Source: CALBPI01 sp038531945 (GTDB lineage: Bacteria; Pseudomonadota; Gammaproteobacteria; Steroidobacterales; Woeseiaceae). Taken from it: a stretch of 64,000 nucleotides of DNA. Shown here in pieces: positions 26,520-35,218 of this stretch. The stretch is taken from assembly GCA_038531945.1 (NCBI GenBank), contig JBCBBH010000001.1:1-64000 (forward strand). Reading direction: 5' to 3'. Positions within the stretch are counted from its first letter, which is position 1. Each line of letters opens with the position of its first letter. The notes below the pieces were generated by a model, which searched no databases, was not told the DNA's origin, and worked only from the letters and a program-made list of their open reading frames with translations. Made by a program: the position numbers and the translations under genes.

Positions 26520-28082
26520 CCGCGGCGTAAGCATCAGAATCAACTCTTTGCGAGTTTCGATCGTGTAGTTTGACTCGAACAATCGGCCGATCAACGGGAT
26601 GCGGGACAAGAACGGTACGCGCCGACGTGCCTCGGTCTCCTGACTTTGGATCAGCCCTCCGATCACGATCGTCTCACCACTGCCTGCACGCACCAGCGAG
26701 GATGTCTGGCTGATATCGAGGTTCGGTGCAGCGGACTGCACATTACCATTGTTATCCAGGACCTCACTCACGCTCGAGACGCGGGTGACTACCGGAGAGA
26801 CATCCAGCGTGATCAGACCGGCCTTTGAAATCTGTGGGGTGATCGATAATACGATGCCCTCGGTCACTACCTGTGGCACGTCAGTCGCGAACGTTTGGGC
26901 TCCAGCGGCGGTTGTCCCGGTGCTCTGCTCACGCCTGAAGAACGTTCGGTCGGTGCCCACCTTAATGAGCGCAGCCTGGTTGTTCAGCGTTCGGATGTGC
27001 GGCTGAGACACGATATCGACTTTACCTTGTTCCTGCAGTGCCTCGACGACTGCCGTGATGCGATTGCGTCCGTTATCAATATCGCTGAATGTGATGTTGG
27101 CAGTGCTCGACAGTGCATCCAGACCCCCAGCCGGACTCAGGATGATGGTCGAAAGATTACCTTCGAGGAATTCGCCATTGCCGTTGCGCACCAGGCGAGA
27201 CCAGTCCACCCCGAGACTCTCGTCATTACTGAGCGTGACCTCGACAATCTTGACTTCGATGTCAACCTGTCGATAGATCGCGTCGTTCAGCTGATCGATG
27301 AACGATGCCACTTCTTTTACGCGTGGGTGCTTGTCCGTGACCTGCACCGTACCGGCAAGTCGATTCACGACTAGCCTTCCGTCATCGGAGACCAGTGTCT
27401 GAAGCTGATCTTCCAGCTCTTGCCAAAAATCGACGCTGTCGGTCTGCATGATCGAGATTGAGCCCGCCGCGCCTCCGGCTGCAGCACCACCGACGCCACC
27501 GGCTCCACCACCGCCCAGTCCACCACCGCCGCCTAGTCCGCCACCGCCCAGCCCACCTGCAGCACCACCGGCGCCGCCGACCTGAGCGCTGGAGCTAACC
27601 TGCGCCTGGCTGGACCCTTGTCCCGTCCGAATCAAGCGGATGTAGTCGATCGTGAATACCCGCGTCTCCCACGAGCGAACGTAGACGATGTTGCCGCGAC
27701 GCTCCCAGAAATAGCCACTCGCGCCGAGAAGCGACTCCATCACTTCGGCGAACGGCAAATCCTGAAGGTCGACGCTGACAGTGCCGGTGACGTCGGGCTC
27801 GACCACCATATTCAGTCGGTACGCCTTTCCGAACAGTCGACAGGCTTGTGCGACGGGCAGATCATTCGCAACGAACGTGTACAGCGGTTCCGGATCCGGG
27901 CTTTCCACCGGACTCACGACCGGTTCGGGTTCGACCGCGATTGGCGCAGGCGGACGACTCCAAAGCTGGTCTCGCACAGCGCGCTCCGCTTCATAATCGC
28001 GCGGCTCAGGTGGCAGTGTCATACAACCCGTCAGTGTCAGCAGTGCTAGCAGGCATCCTGCCTTTTTAAGTAGTCCGTTCAT
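26505..28082 (-). CDS. MshL/GspD-like outer-membrane secretin
   Basis: A 525-residue lipoprotein secretin forming a gated ring in the outer membrane. The lipobox LLTLTGC ends at Cys20. Domains: an STN-type N-domain (about 70-135, FVANDLPVAQACRLFGKAYR), a glycine-rich linker (about 165-205), an N1/N3-type domain (VVNRLAGTVQVTDKHPRVKEV), then the secretin core with VDIVSQPHIRTLNNQAALI, TEGIVLSITPQIS and the ending RVPFLSRIPLIGRLFESN. This layout is that of MshL (MSHA) rather than long T2SS GspD. It is the last gene of the one-strand cluster and overlaps the preceding gene by 4 bp. Confidence 0.93.
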   Translation of the reverse strand: MNGLLKKAGCLLALLTLTGCMTLPPEPRDYEAERAVRDQLWSRPPAPIAVEPEPVVSPVESPDPEPLYTFVANDLPVAQACRLFGKAYRLNMVVEPDVTGTVSVDLQDLPFAEVMESLLGASGYFWERRGNIVYVRSWETRVFTIDYIRLIRTGQGSSQAQVSSSAQVGGAGGAAGGLGGGGLGGGGGLGGGGAGGVGGAAAGGAAGSISIMQTDSVDFWQELEDQLQTLVSDDGRLVVNRLAGTVQVTDKHPRVKEVASFIDQLNDAIYRQVDIEVKIVEVTLSNDESLGVDWSRLVRNGNGEFLEGNLSTIILSPAGGLDALSSTANITFSDIDNGRNRITAVVEALQEQGKVDIVSQPHIRTLNNQAALIKVGTDRTFFRREQSTGTTAAGAQTFATDVPQVVTEGIVLSITPQISKAGLITLDVSPVVTRVSSVSEVLDNNGNVQSAAPNLDISQTSSLVRAGSGETIVIGGLIQSQETEARRRVPFLSRIPLIGRLFESNYTIETRKELILMLTPRLISS

Positions 28083-28615
28083 TTCGTCGTTACCTTCACC
28101 CGACGCACACTGCGGCTCGGCGCATGTGCAAGTTCTACAGTTTGTTTTTCGATATTGACCAATTGAAAATCCGTGAATCGATCTCCGGGTCTGCGAATCT
28201 CTCCACCGATAATCGCGTATTGATGTTGACGTGAGTCAACGACCGCGCTGACGTCAGGCCAGCGTATCTTGCGACCAGCGGTTGGTGTGTTGGCGACAAC
28301 GGCCGCCACGGCGTCCAGAGCGGCATCGGACACCACGGCAACCGGCCTAAATGGATCGCGTTGTGGACGCTCGTCCCAATGCAATGCAGCAACTTCAATA
28401 CTGCTGATTGCGCCTTGCGCCGAATCGAATTGCGCGCCTTGCTCCGTTGTATCGATTCCCGTGCCGGTCAATTCGTTTTCGACGTCCACATCAGGAGTAC
28501 CACGAACGAGGCGTGCCTCCTCTCGCGCCTCTAACAGCGGCCGAACCACGTTCGAAAGAACCATCAGGACGGCAATCCCGGCCAGCGCAACCACGAACCA
28601 TCGGTTATTGAGCAT
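28079..28615 (-). CDS. GspC/MshK/PilP-like inner-membrane to secretin connector
   Basis: A 178-residue bitopic protein. One membrane helix (residues 4-24, WFVVALAGIAVLMVLSNVV) is followed by a periplasmic part with the RPQRDPFRPVAVV motif typical of PilP/MshK/GspC and a short HR-like domain (YAIIGGEIRRPGDRFTDFQL). Such proteins link the inner-membrane platform with the secretin. I chose the ATG at 28615, which has AAGGATGG upstream; ATGs at 28624 and 28687 lie in the same frame. It overlaps the PilO-like gene by 11 bp. Sequence identity is too weak to decide between MshK and GspC. Confidence 0.7.
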   Translation of the reverse strand: MLNNRWFVVALAGIAVLMVLSNVVRPLLEAREEARLVRGTPDVDVENELTGTGIDTTEQGAQFDSAQGAISSIEVAALHWDERPQRDPFRPVAVVSDAALDAVAAVVANTPTAGRKIRWPDVSAVVDSRQHQYAIIGGEIRRPGDRFTDFQLVNIEKQTVELAHAPSRSVRRVKVTTK

Positions 28616-29399
28616 TGCGGCCATCCTTGACGGTTGAATGAACCCAGACGCGCAGCGTGGCGTCGAGGCTCTCTGCACCATCGCCATTACCCTTAACCGC
28701 GGTCTCGGAAATTTCGACGTAGTAGGCGCTTCCGACCACCCGTTTCATAAACTCTAGCGCGCGCAAATAGACCTGTTTCGTGCCACTGCCAGCGAGCGTT
28801 ATCTCAACCGGCACTTCCACCATCCCTTCGATAGCCGAGGGCTCCGCGTCACGCAGCTGGTAACCAAACTCGAGATTCAGTTGTTCCGCGAACTGCGACT
28901 TCTCAGTCAACCAAACTGCCAAATTCTGAAAATCGAGAAACACGCGCCGTGTGTCCGCGGTCTTCACGCTACGTTGTAACGCCTGCATTTCCTGTGCAGA
29001 CCACCGGCTCTCAACGTATAACCACTCACGGTCCAACTCGCCGAGCTCCTGCATCAGCTCCAGATTGTCGTCGATGTGTTCCAACCGGTAACTCAGGGAC
29101 ACGTACAACACCAGCAGACAAGCGACAATCGTTACAGCCCAGGCCGCCTGCAACGCACGGCTCCGTCCGATCTGGTAGGCCAGACGGTCCAGCCATCGCT
29201 GCACCTGTACCCGTCGCGAAACACGCAGCGAGATAGTCGCCTCGAGCGGTTCGTTCACCTCGTGATTCGCAACCGGCGGCACTTGCTCTGCCAGATCCTC
29301 TTCGAGGGCCAGATCGAACATTGTCTGATCAATCCGGTGAATTGCAGACGAGTTCATAGGAACTTCATTCGGATCATAGTCGTCACGCAAGATCGTCAT
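28605..29399 (-). CDS. PilO/MshJ-like assembly-platform protein
   Basis: A 264-residue bitopic inner-membrane protein. A cytoplasmic N-terminal segment of about 85 residues precedes one helix (AAWAVTIVACLLVLYVSLSY). A periplasmic coiled coil follows (IDDNLELMQELGELDREWLY) and then a ferredoxin-like half with VPVEITLAGSGTKQVYLRALEF, the usual PilO/MshJ layout. The cytoplasmic segment is longer than the roughly 20 residues of PilO. It starts in an ATGA overlap with the previous gene. It should dimerise with the PilN-like part of its neighbour. Confidence 0.68.
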   Translation of the reverse strand: MTILRDDYDPNEVPMNSSAIHRIDQTMFDLALEEDLAEQVPPVANHEVNEPLEATISLRVSRRVQVQRWLDRLAYQIGRSRALQAAWAVTIVACLLVLYVSLSYRLEHIDDNLELMQELGELDREWLYVESRWSAQEMQALQRSVKTADTRRVFLDFQNLAVWLTEKSQFAEQLNLEFGYQLRDAEPSAIEGMVEVPVEITLAGSGTKQVYLRALEFMKRVVGSAYYVEISETAVKGNGDGAESLDATLRVWVHSTVKDGRNAQ

Positions 29400-30778
29400 T
29401 GCAGCTGACCTCTTACGAGAAAGCCGACTTCACTGCCGTTCGCCGCCAGTCCTTGCTCCAGTTGCTGCATCCATGCGGTTTCCCAGGATTGAACGATCTC
29501 GGCGTTCCACGGAGCACTACTGAGATTGGTCTCCAGTTTGACCAACAAAGGCGCTATGGCACCTAGCGTTTCGTTAGAGCGACCTTCCAGGTCGACACTC
29601 CAGAACTCGCCGGTCTTCGCGATGCGAACTTCGGTGACGATCAGACCGCTCGGTACGATTTCCCAGAGCCGACTTAAAAACAACCCAGGCAGGTTGAACG
29701 CGTTGAGATTCAGGATATCGAGTTTCTTTGCCTCGGCGTCCATTCGGGCGACGTCCATCTGCAGCAACTGAATCTCCTGTCGACGCTCCTCGATTTGGGT
29801 CGTTAGTGACGCAACATCCGGCTGGTGCCGCCATATCGCATACTCGACAGTCGCGCCCACGCCGAAGGCAGCCAGCAGCAGAATTGATGTGACCAGAAGA
29901 CCGGCTCGCACCACCGTCTTGCCGCTGATCGATCCGCGCGCCAGCAGGGACACGAAGTTGCTGTGAAGCGAGACCGGCAACGACACCACTTGCTGCATCC
30001 AGAACGCCGGTTTGGCGGCCGCCGCGTTGTATTGAACTTTGGCATCGATTCGGTCTGTCAACGCGTCGGACACTTCCGCGGCGTTCGGACCGAGTATCCA
30101 GGCTTCGGAAATCATGCCGCCGATACGCTGCTTCGAATAACCGATCGTTCGGTTGATATCGAGCACAAGACGTCCGTTGGTCTCTGCTGTCCACGGATAG
30201 CTGAGCTCACGAACAAAAAGAATTTCACCGTTATCGTCAGAGATCAGCATCTGCGTGCGATTGTCGAAGAGCGCAAGCAGCAGGATCGCATTGTCCTCTT
30301 CACGCTCCAGAGACGGCACGAAACGCGACATGATTTCTGTCAACGGAACGAAGATCTTCGGAACCAGATAAAACTCTGCGCAGACTCGCATCAGGCCGTC
30401 ACAGATGTACTTCGGCATCAGATGCAAGAGTACGCCGTTGACCCTGTTGCGCTTGACCGGATGCGCACGCCATTCGGCAGCACCATCGAATGGCTTGTTG
30501 TTGTCGACGTAGCGCTGCAAATAGCGCACTCGATCGCGTCGCGACATCGGCGGCAACTCGAGGAACTCGTGCGTGTGCAAATCATCCTCGTAGGCAATCG
30601 CAACCGAGCCCCCGCGACCCAGCTCGACCACATCGGCCGCCGCCGCAAGCGCAGCGGAAAGGTCATTCAGATCGTTGACCGACGTCGGCGACTTCCAGCT
30701 TTGCAACACCTCGGGCCCGCGCATCCTGGCAATGCGAAACTCACCGTATGCCCACTCGATAGCGAATTCGATACTCAT
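29396..30778 (-). CDS. PilM-PilN-like (GspL/MshI-like) fusion protein
   Basis: A 460-residue platform protein. Residues 1-260 resemble the actin-like cytoplasmic part of PilM/MshI/GspL (FAIEWAYGEFRIARM at the start, LVLDINRTIGYSKQRIGG before the helix). One membrane helix spans about 285-305 (VVRAGLLVTSILLLAAFGVGA). A periplasmic coiled coil (SLTTQIEERRQEIQLLQMD) and a PilN-like fold follow. It therefore combines what PilM and PilN do as separate proteins and should connect the GspE ATPase to the periplasmic connectors. ATGA overlaps with both neighbours indicate tight coupling. Confidence 0.72.
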   Translation of the reverse strand: MSIEFAIEWAYGEFRIARMRGPEVLQSWKSPTSVNDLNDLSAALAAAADVVELGRGGSVAIAYEDDLHTHEFLELPPMSRRDRVRYLQRYVDNNKPFDGAAEWRAHPVKRNRVNGVLLHLMPKYICDGLMRVCAEFYLVPKIFVPLTEIMSRFVPSLEREEDNAILLLALFDNRTQMLISDDNGEILFVRELSYPWTAETNGRLVLDINRTIGYSKQRIGGMISEAWILGPNAAEVSDALTDRIDAKVQYNAAAAKPAFWMQQVVSLPVSLHSNFVSLLARGSISGKTVVRAGLLVTSILLLAAFGVGATVEYAIWRHQPDVASLTTQIEERRQEIQLLQMDVARMDAEAKKLDILNLNAFNLPGLFLSRLWEIVPSGLIVTEVRIAKTGEFWSVDLEGRSNETLGAIAPLLVKLETNLSSAPWNAEIVQSWETAWMQQLEQGLAANGSEVGFLVRGQLQ

Positions 30779-31560
30779 GGTTGAATCCAGATAAATCCGC
30801 TTCCCTGATCGACGTATCGCAGACCGAGGTCATCTGTGATCTTGAAAACAGATCGGAGGTCACCGGTTGGATAAGGGTCCGCATAGACCAACAGGCGAGT
30901 GTCTTCGATGACGAATCTCGATAACACGCCGTCGAGTGATACCCCGGCCGCAGGCACAGCCACTGCCGCTGCGGTGTTGAACGAGATGGCTGCCTGATTG
31001 GCAGAAGTGTTGGTGACCAGTACCTCTTTGAAGAGTCCGCCGAGGTGCAGGCGCTGGATGAACAGGCGGTCAGATTCAACCAACGCGGTGCCCGGTGTCT
31101 GATTCCATATATCGTCGAAGGTTGTGGCATTGTTGCCCGGGAAGCCAACGTTGCCCGTTAAATCCGATATCAGCATAACGCGCGGCGATAGCGGCGCTGC
31201 CGTCAAGCCGTCGGTTTGTTGATAGCCCGAAAAGCCACCGCCTGCCGTGAAAAAGTTCGGATCGAAATACAGCCGTCTTGCGAAGCCACGGCGATTTAAC
31301 GCGAGGTCAGCAGTCGGCAGACTGCTAAGCGTGGCCACCGCGTTCGTCCAGTCGCTCACCGTCGCGGACGGTATCCGACCGTTTCTGCGGACATAGCGCT
31401 CCAGATCGTCCGTGATCCGCTGCAGGTTGGCTGCTTCCGCTGTTCCGTAGGCGTCGTTGATCGAACTGACAATACTCGGGGCCATCACGGCGGACAGAAT
31501 CGCCAGGATGGCCATCACGCCGATGAGTTCCATCAATGTAAAGCCGCTCTGCACCCTCAT
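30775..31560 (-). CDS. Type II/IV pseudopilin, long
   Basis: A 261-residue prepilin-like protein. The class III leader is very short (MRVQSG) and cleavage is expected before Phe7: FTLMELIGVMAILAILSAVM, with the conserved Glu at position +5. The C-terminal part is long for a major pseudopilin (usually about 140) and closer to a minor one of the GspK/GspJ size, though without recognisable relatives. It shares the LIGV(M/V)A motif with the second pseudopilin in this cluster. No prepilin peptidase gene is in the window, so a housekeeping PilD must process it. Confidence 0.85.
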   Translation of the reverse strand: MRVQSGFTLMELIGVMAILAILSAVMAPSIVSSINDAYGTAEAANLQRITDDLERYVRRNGRIPSATVSDWTNAVATLSSLPTADLALNRRGFARRLYFDPNFFTAGGGFSGYQQTDGLTAAPLSPRVMLISDLTGNVGFPGNNATTFDDIWNQTPGTALVESDRLFIQRLHLGGLFKEVLVTNTSANQAAISFNTAAAVAVPAAGVSLDGVLSRFVIEDTRLLVYADPYPTGDLRSVFKITDDLGLRYVDQGSGFIWIQP

Positions 31561-32759
31561 CGACTCAATCCCGAAACGAGCGTGAACATCGGTAGGAACA
31601 GCGATGCTGCGATCAAGCCTACGATCACGACGAGGGTCAGGGTGATCATCGGTTCAACCACCGCAAAAGTACGCTTGATCTGCCGTGGTATCTCCTCGTC
31701 GTAACGATCCGACACCTGCTGCAGGGTGGTATCCAGTTTGCCGGACTCCTCGCCGACAACGATCATCCTGCGAGTCAACGATGAAATCACCGGGTGGTTG
31801 CGCAGCGCATCGCTGATACGCCCCCCTCGCTCCACCGTGTCGGCGGCGTCCTTGATCGCCGCATCCATCACAAGATTGTTGCTTACGCCGCTCGACAACT
31901 TGAGCGCTTCGAGAATCGGCACTCCCGCTTTCAGCATAAGTGCCAGGTTGTGCACGAACTGGCTCTGCACCAGCATGCGGCGAACCCCACCAAACACCGG
32001 AACATACAGACCCGCGTGATCCAGTCGATAAGCGAATGCAGGATGTGCTGCTCGCAGACCTCGCAATCCGACAATCGTCCCAACGATGGCCAGAATGCCG
32101 ACCCACCAGTATTGCTCGGTGATTTCACCCAGTCGCACAACGCCTTGCGTCAGTGCGGGAAGCGCGATGTCGAGTTCGGCGAAAATCGCCGCAAAGCGCG
32201 GAACGACAAACAAGAACATCAGCGCGATCAGCCCGGCAACGGCCGACAAGATCATGGCTGGATAGATCGTCGCCTGCTTGACGTCTGCGACAATTCGCTC
32301 CACCCACTCGAGATGGTTGGCAATGTCTTGAAATATTGTGGTGAGACTGCCGCTCTGTTCGCCAGCGCGGACGAGGTTACACACCTGATCCGAGAACACG
32401 TCCGGATAGTTGCGCAGACTTTCCGATACTTCGTTGCCCGCCTGAACATTGATACTAATATCCTGAAGCACGCGACGCAGTACTGGGTGCTCGGTCTCCT
32501 CGGCCATCGCGGAGAGTGTGCTTGCAATCGGAATCCCCGCCATCTGCAGAGATGTTGCCCCGGAAAAGAAATCGATCAGATCGCGACGCGGGACTTTCCC
32601 GTGACCGCTGGCCTTCTTTGCTTTTTGCTCTTTCGCCTCGACCAGCCAGTGATCGATATCGCGCAGACGCGCTTCGAGTACACGCTCGTTGTCAGCGACC
32701 ATCGTGCCGTCGGATACACGGCCGTTTCGATCAACACTGTGATAGACGTATTGCGGCAT
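31557..32759 (-). CDS. GspF/PilC/MshG-type inner-membrane platform protein
   Basis: A 400-residue polytopic protein with the duplicated T2SSF domain. Seen: the N-terminal YVYHSVDRNGRVSDGTM typical of the family, the first domain (about 65-190, DLIDFFSGATSLQMAGIPI and NLVRAGEQSGSLTTIFQDI), two membrane helices, and the second domain (about 270-390, LALMLKAGVPILEALKL and IVVGEESGKLDTTLQQV). It works with the GspE ATPase to extract pseudopilins from the membrane. The start has AGGAAA upstream. Its stop overlaps the pseudopilin start by 4 bp. Confidence 0.95.
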   Translation of the reverse strand: MPQYVYHSVDRNGRVSDGTMVADNERVLEARLRDIDHWLVEAKEQKAKKASGHGKVPRRDLIDFFSGATSLQMAGIPIASTLSAMAEETEHPVLRRVLQDISINVQAGNEVSESLRNYPDVFSDQVCNLVRAGEQSGSLTTIFQDIANHLEWVERIVADVKQATIYPAMILSAVAGLIALMFLFVVPRFAAIFAELDIALPALTQGVVRLGEITEQYWWVGILAIVGTIVGLRGLRAAHPAFAYRLDHAGLYVPVFGGVRRMLVQSQFVHNLALMLKAGVPILEALKLSSGVSNNLVMDAAIKDAADTVERGGRISDALRNHPVISSLTRRMIVVGEESGKLDTTLQQVSDRYDEEIPRQIKRTFAVVEPMITLTLVVIVGLIAASLFLPMFTLVSGLSR

Positions 32760-32769
32760 GAGATGTTTC

Positions 32770-34500
32770 CTAGCGCACCACGCGCAGCACTTCGTCCAGC
32801 GACGTCACGCCGACCATCGCCTTGGCAATGCCATCGTGCAACATGGGGACCATGCCAGACTCAGCCGCCAGAGCTTTGAGCTCCCCGGCACTCGCACCGG
32901 AGATGATTGGCGCATGGAACCGTTCGTCGACCGTCAGAATTTCATAGATCGCGGAACGGCCTTGGTAGCCGGTACCGTTGCAATGTACACAGCCGACCGC
33001 CTCATACAGCGTCGCATCCTCGGGAATGGCATCTCCCAGTCCGAGAGACTCGATAAGCTCGGCCGGACGCGCGTGCGGTCGTCGACAATGCGGACATAGC
33101 ACCCGGACAAGCCGCTGCGCGATGATCGACGACAGCGCAGCAGGCAGCATGTATCTGTCGACACCCATGTCAACGAGACGAGGAATGACGCCAACCGCAT
33201 CGTTGGTGTGCAGCGTCGACAACACCAAATGGCCCGTCAACGCAGCGCGTGTCGCAAGCTGGGCCGTCTCGAGATCACGAATCTCACCGACCAGAATCAC
33301 GTCCGGATCTTGCCGCAACAGAGCGCGAAGGCCTGCCGCGAAATCCATACCCACATCCGGTCGAACCTGGGTCTGACGAATCGAGCCCAACGAATACTCG
33401 ACAGGATCCTCAAGGGTGAACACACTGCGCTCATCCGACTGCACAAGCTTCAGAGAGCCGTACAGAGTGGTGGTCTTGCCGCTTCCGGTCGGTCCTGTCA
33501 CCAGCACCATACCGTAGGGCAAACCAACGAGACTCTCAATTGAGTCCGTGTGTGGCTTCGAAAAACCCAGATCTCCCAGTGTCAACCGGGTCGCACTCCG
33601 ATCCAGAATCCTGAGAACAACACTTTCTCCGACGTTCGTCGGCAAGGTCGAAACCCTGAGATCTACATGATGCTGGCCGTAGTCGAAGCGAATCCGACCG
33701 TCCTGCGGCACACGCTTTTCCGTGATGTTCAGATTTGCGATCAGTTTCAAGCGCGCGGTCAGTGCCGGCTGAATGAGTTTGGGAATCAATACTTCCTGTC
33801 GCATGACGCCGTCGATGCGCATACGAACCCGAACGACCTTTTCCGCAGGTTCGATATGGATGTCTGTCGCACCTTTTTTGATACCGAGACTGATAAGCTG
33901 GTCGACCAACCGCACAAGCGGCGATTCGTTGACCGCTTCATCTTCGGCTGCCGCGCTGCCCTCCGCCATGATCTGATCGATCGTATCGGCGATGGAGCGG
34001 CCCTGAGTGTAGTGACGTGCGACCGCATCGAGAATATGGCCCTCGGGCGCCGTGACCACCTCGACCGTCAAGCCGGTTTCACGTTCAATGTGATCGATCG
34101 CGACCACGTTGAAAGCATCCGCGAAAGCGACTGTCAGCATGCCGTCGTGGACACTGAGTGGAATCAGCTTGTATTTTTTGGCCGTCTCGAAAGAGACCTT
34201 GCTCAACACGTCTTGCGAAATTTCTGCCGACTTAACATCGACGACTTTCGTCTGTGCTTCGTTTGCGAGATTCTCGGTAATCACCTCGGCCGATACAAAG
34301 CCGAGATCGATCAGGACCTCTCCGAGCAACTTTCCATTGCGCTTCTGCTCACGCAGCGCAAGATCAAGCTGAGCCTCGGTGATCAGGCCCGCCGCTCGCA
34401 AGCGACCGCCGAGCGTCATCTTCTTACGCTCGGTTACGGCAATTTGCGACGTCAGCTCACTCCAGTAAGCCGCCGTCGCGTCCATGCTTCGCGCACTCAT
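32770..34500 (-). CDS. GspE/PilB/MshE-type assembly ATPase
   Basis: A 576-residue cytoplasmic hexameric motor. Seen: an N-terminal MshEN/GspE-N domain (GRLRAAGLITEAQLDLALREQ), the Walker A loop VTGPTGSGKTTTLYG, the Asp box SVFTLEDPVEY, the Walker B LLRQDPDVILVGEIRD, the His box TGHLVLSTLHTNDA, and a four-Cys zinc site (CPHC and CVHC, the latter before NGTGYQGR). All catalytic elements are intact. It is the only competent ATPase in the 26.5-41.3 kb cluster, because the ABC protein has lost its own. The gene lies between the short pseudopilin and GspF. Confidence 0.96.
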   Translation of the reverse strand: MSARSMDATAAYWSELTSQIAVTERKKMTLGGRLRAAGLITEAQLDLALREQKRNGKLLGEVLIDLGFVSAEVITENLANEAQTKVVDVKSAEISQDVLSKVSFETAKKYKLIPLSVHDGMLTVAFADAFNVVAIDHIERETGLTVEVVTAPEGHILDAVARHYTQGRSIADTIDQIMAEGSAAAEDEAVNESPLVRLVDQLISLGIKKGATDIHIEPAEKVVRVRMRIDGVMRQEVLIPKLIQPALTARLKLIANLNITEKRVPQDGRIRFDYGQHHVDLRVSTLPTNVGESVVLRILDRSATRLTLGDLGFSKPHTDSIESLVGLPYGMVLVTGPTGSGKTTTLYGSLKLVQSDERSVFTLEDPVEYSLGSIRQTQVRPDVGMDFAAGLRALLRQDPDVILVGEIRDLETAQLATRAALTGHLVLSTLHTNDAVGVIPRLVDMGVDRYMLPAALSSIIAQRLVRVLCPHCRRPHARPAELIESLGLGDAIPEDATLYEAVGCVHCNGTGYQGRSAIYEILTVDERFHAPIISGASAGELKALAAESGMVPMLHDGIAKAMVGVTSLDEVLRVVR

Positions 34501-34522
34501 TGCACTGACCTTGGTGCGCCGG

Positions 34523-35104
34523 TTATTCGCGTGCGAGGTAAATTAGTAGCTGGCTACTGTTCTGATTGCCCCCGACCAGTTTGACCCGGCCGGCCGTGAA
34601 CCAGGCACCGGTCCCTGTGTCGGTGTCCGCATCGCCGTCGAGAATATCGCTGATGCGCCGAGCTTCGGTTTGTGTCACGCCATCAACGCGCAAAACCGCC
34701 ACACGAACAGTGTCGGCATTACCATCGCCATCAAGATCGAATTGGTACGGCGCATCGGTGCGGTTCAATATTCCGATGTAGCTACCCTCATTGAACGGGT
34801 TGTCGAGGTCCGATTCCATATAAGGACCCGCCCAGCCGTTGATTCCGTTTGATGGGTTGTTTGACAGCAGCTGCCGCTGTGCGACGTTTGTACTGGTTGC
34901 CACGTGAACCGGAAAGTTCCCCGTGTCTTCGTAGTAACGTGCGACCGCAGTCCGCGCGACGTTCGCATCCTCAACAAAAGAGGTCACGCGAGCATTTCGA
35001 ATCGCGTCGAAAATCATTGGCGTCGCCATGGACGCTAGAATCGCGATGACGGCGACCACGCCGATCATCTCCATCAGTGTAAAACCAGCATTCTTATGCC
35101 GCAT
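34523..35104 (-). CDS. Type II/IV pseudopilin, GspG-like
   Basis: A 193-residue prepilin-like protein. The leader MRHKNAG ends before Phe8, followed by FTLMEMIGVVAVIAILASMA with Glu at +5. The C-terminal region (YYEDTGNFPVHV, GWAGPYMESDLDNPFNEG) resembles the GspG layout, including GPY and an NPF segment near the usual calcium loop. It is therefore the best candidate for the major pseudopilin. GGGAG is the ribosome site. A 109-bp gap separates it from TolC and holds a CRP-like site, so this gene probably starts a second transcript. Confidence 0.87.
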   Translation of the reverse strand: MRHKNAGFTLMEMIGVVAVIAILASMATPMIFDAIRNARVTSFVEDANVARTAVARYYEDTGNFPVHVATSTNVAQRQLLSNNPSNGINGWAGPYMESDLDNPFNEGSYIGILNRTDAPYQFDLDGDGNADTVRVAVLRVDGVTQTEARRISDILDGDADTDTGTGAWFTAGRVKLVGGNQNSSQLLIYLARE

Positions 35105-35202
35105 GCCATGTCTCCCAGTTCAATTCGTTAGGCTTCCGTGGGAGGGCTAGCGGCTTCAGCCAATTTTTCTTTAGGGAATTCGGCGCTTTAGGAAAGAGAA
35201 AG

Positions 35203-35218
35203 TGTGACAGGCATCACT
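35203..35218 (-). promoter_or_regulatory. CRP/Vfr-like site upstream of the pseudopilin-platform genes
   Basis: TGTGA (35203-35207), six bases, TCACT (35214-35218): nine of ten CRP consensus positions. It lies about 100 bp upstream of the GspG-like start, in the only sizeable gap of the cluster, and overlaps the last codon of the tolC-like gene. No convincing -10 box could be fixed. Confidence 0.5.

Noticed and set aside
27465..27600. Repetitive tract considered as tandem repeat or CRISPR
   Set aside because: It codes in frame for the glycine-rich linker of the secretin; no regular repeat-spacer structure.
31794..32879. 361-residue frame on the plus strand
   Set aside because: Antisense to GspF with both T2SSF repeats intact; His/Arg-rich shadow.
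33550..34584. 344-residue frame on the plus strand
   Set aside because: Antisense to the well-supported GspE-type ATPase; no domain, no ribosome site. A GC-driven shadow.
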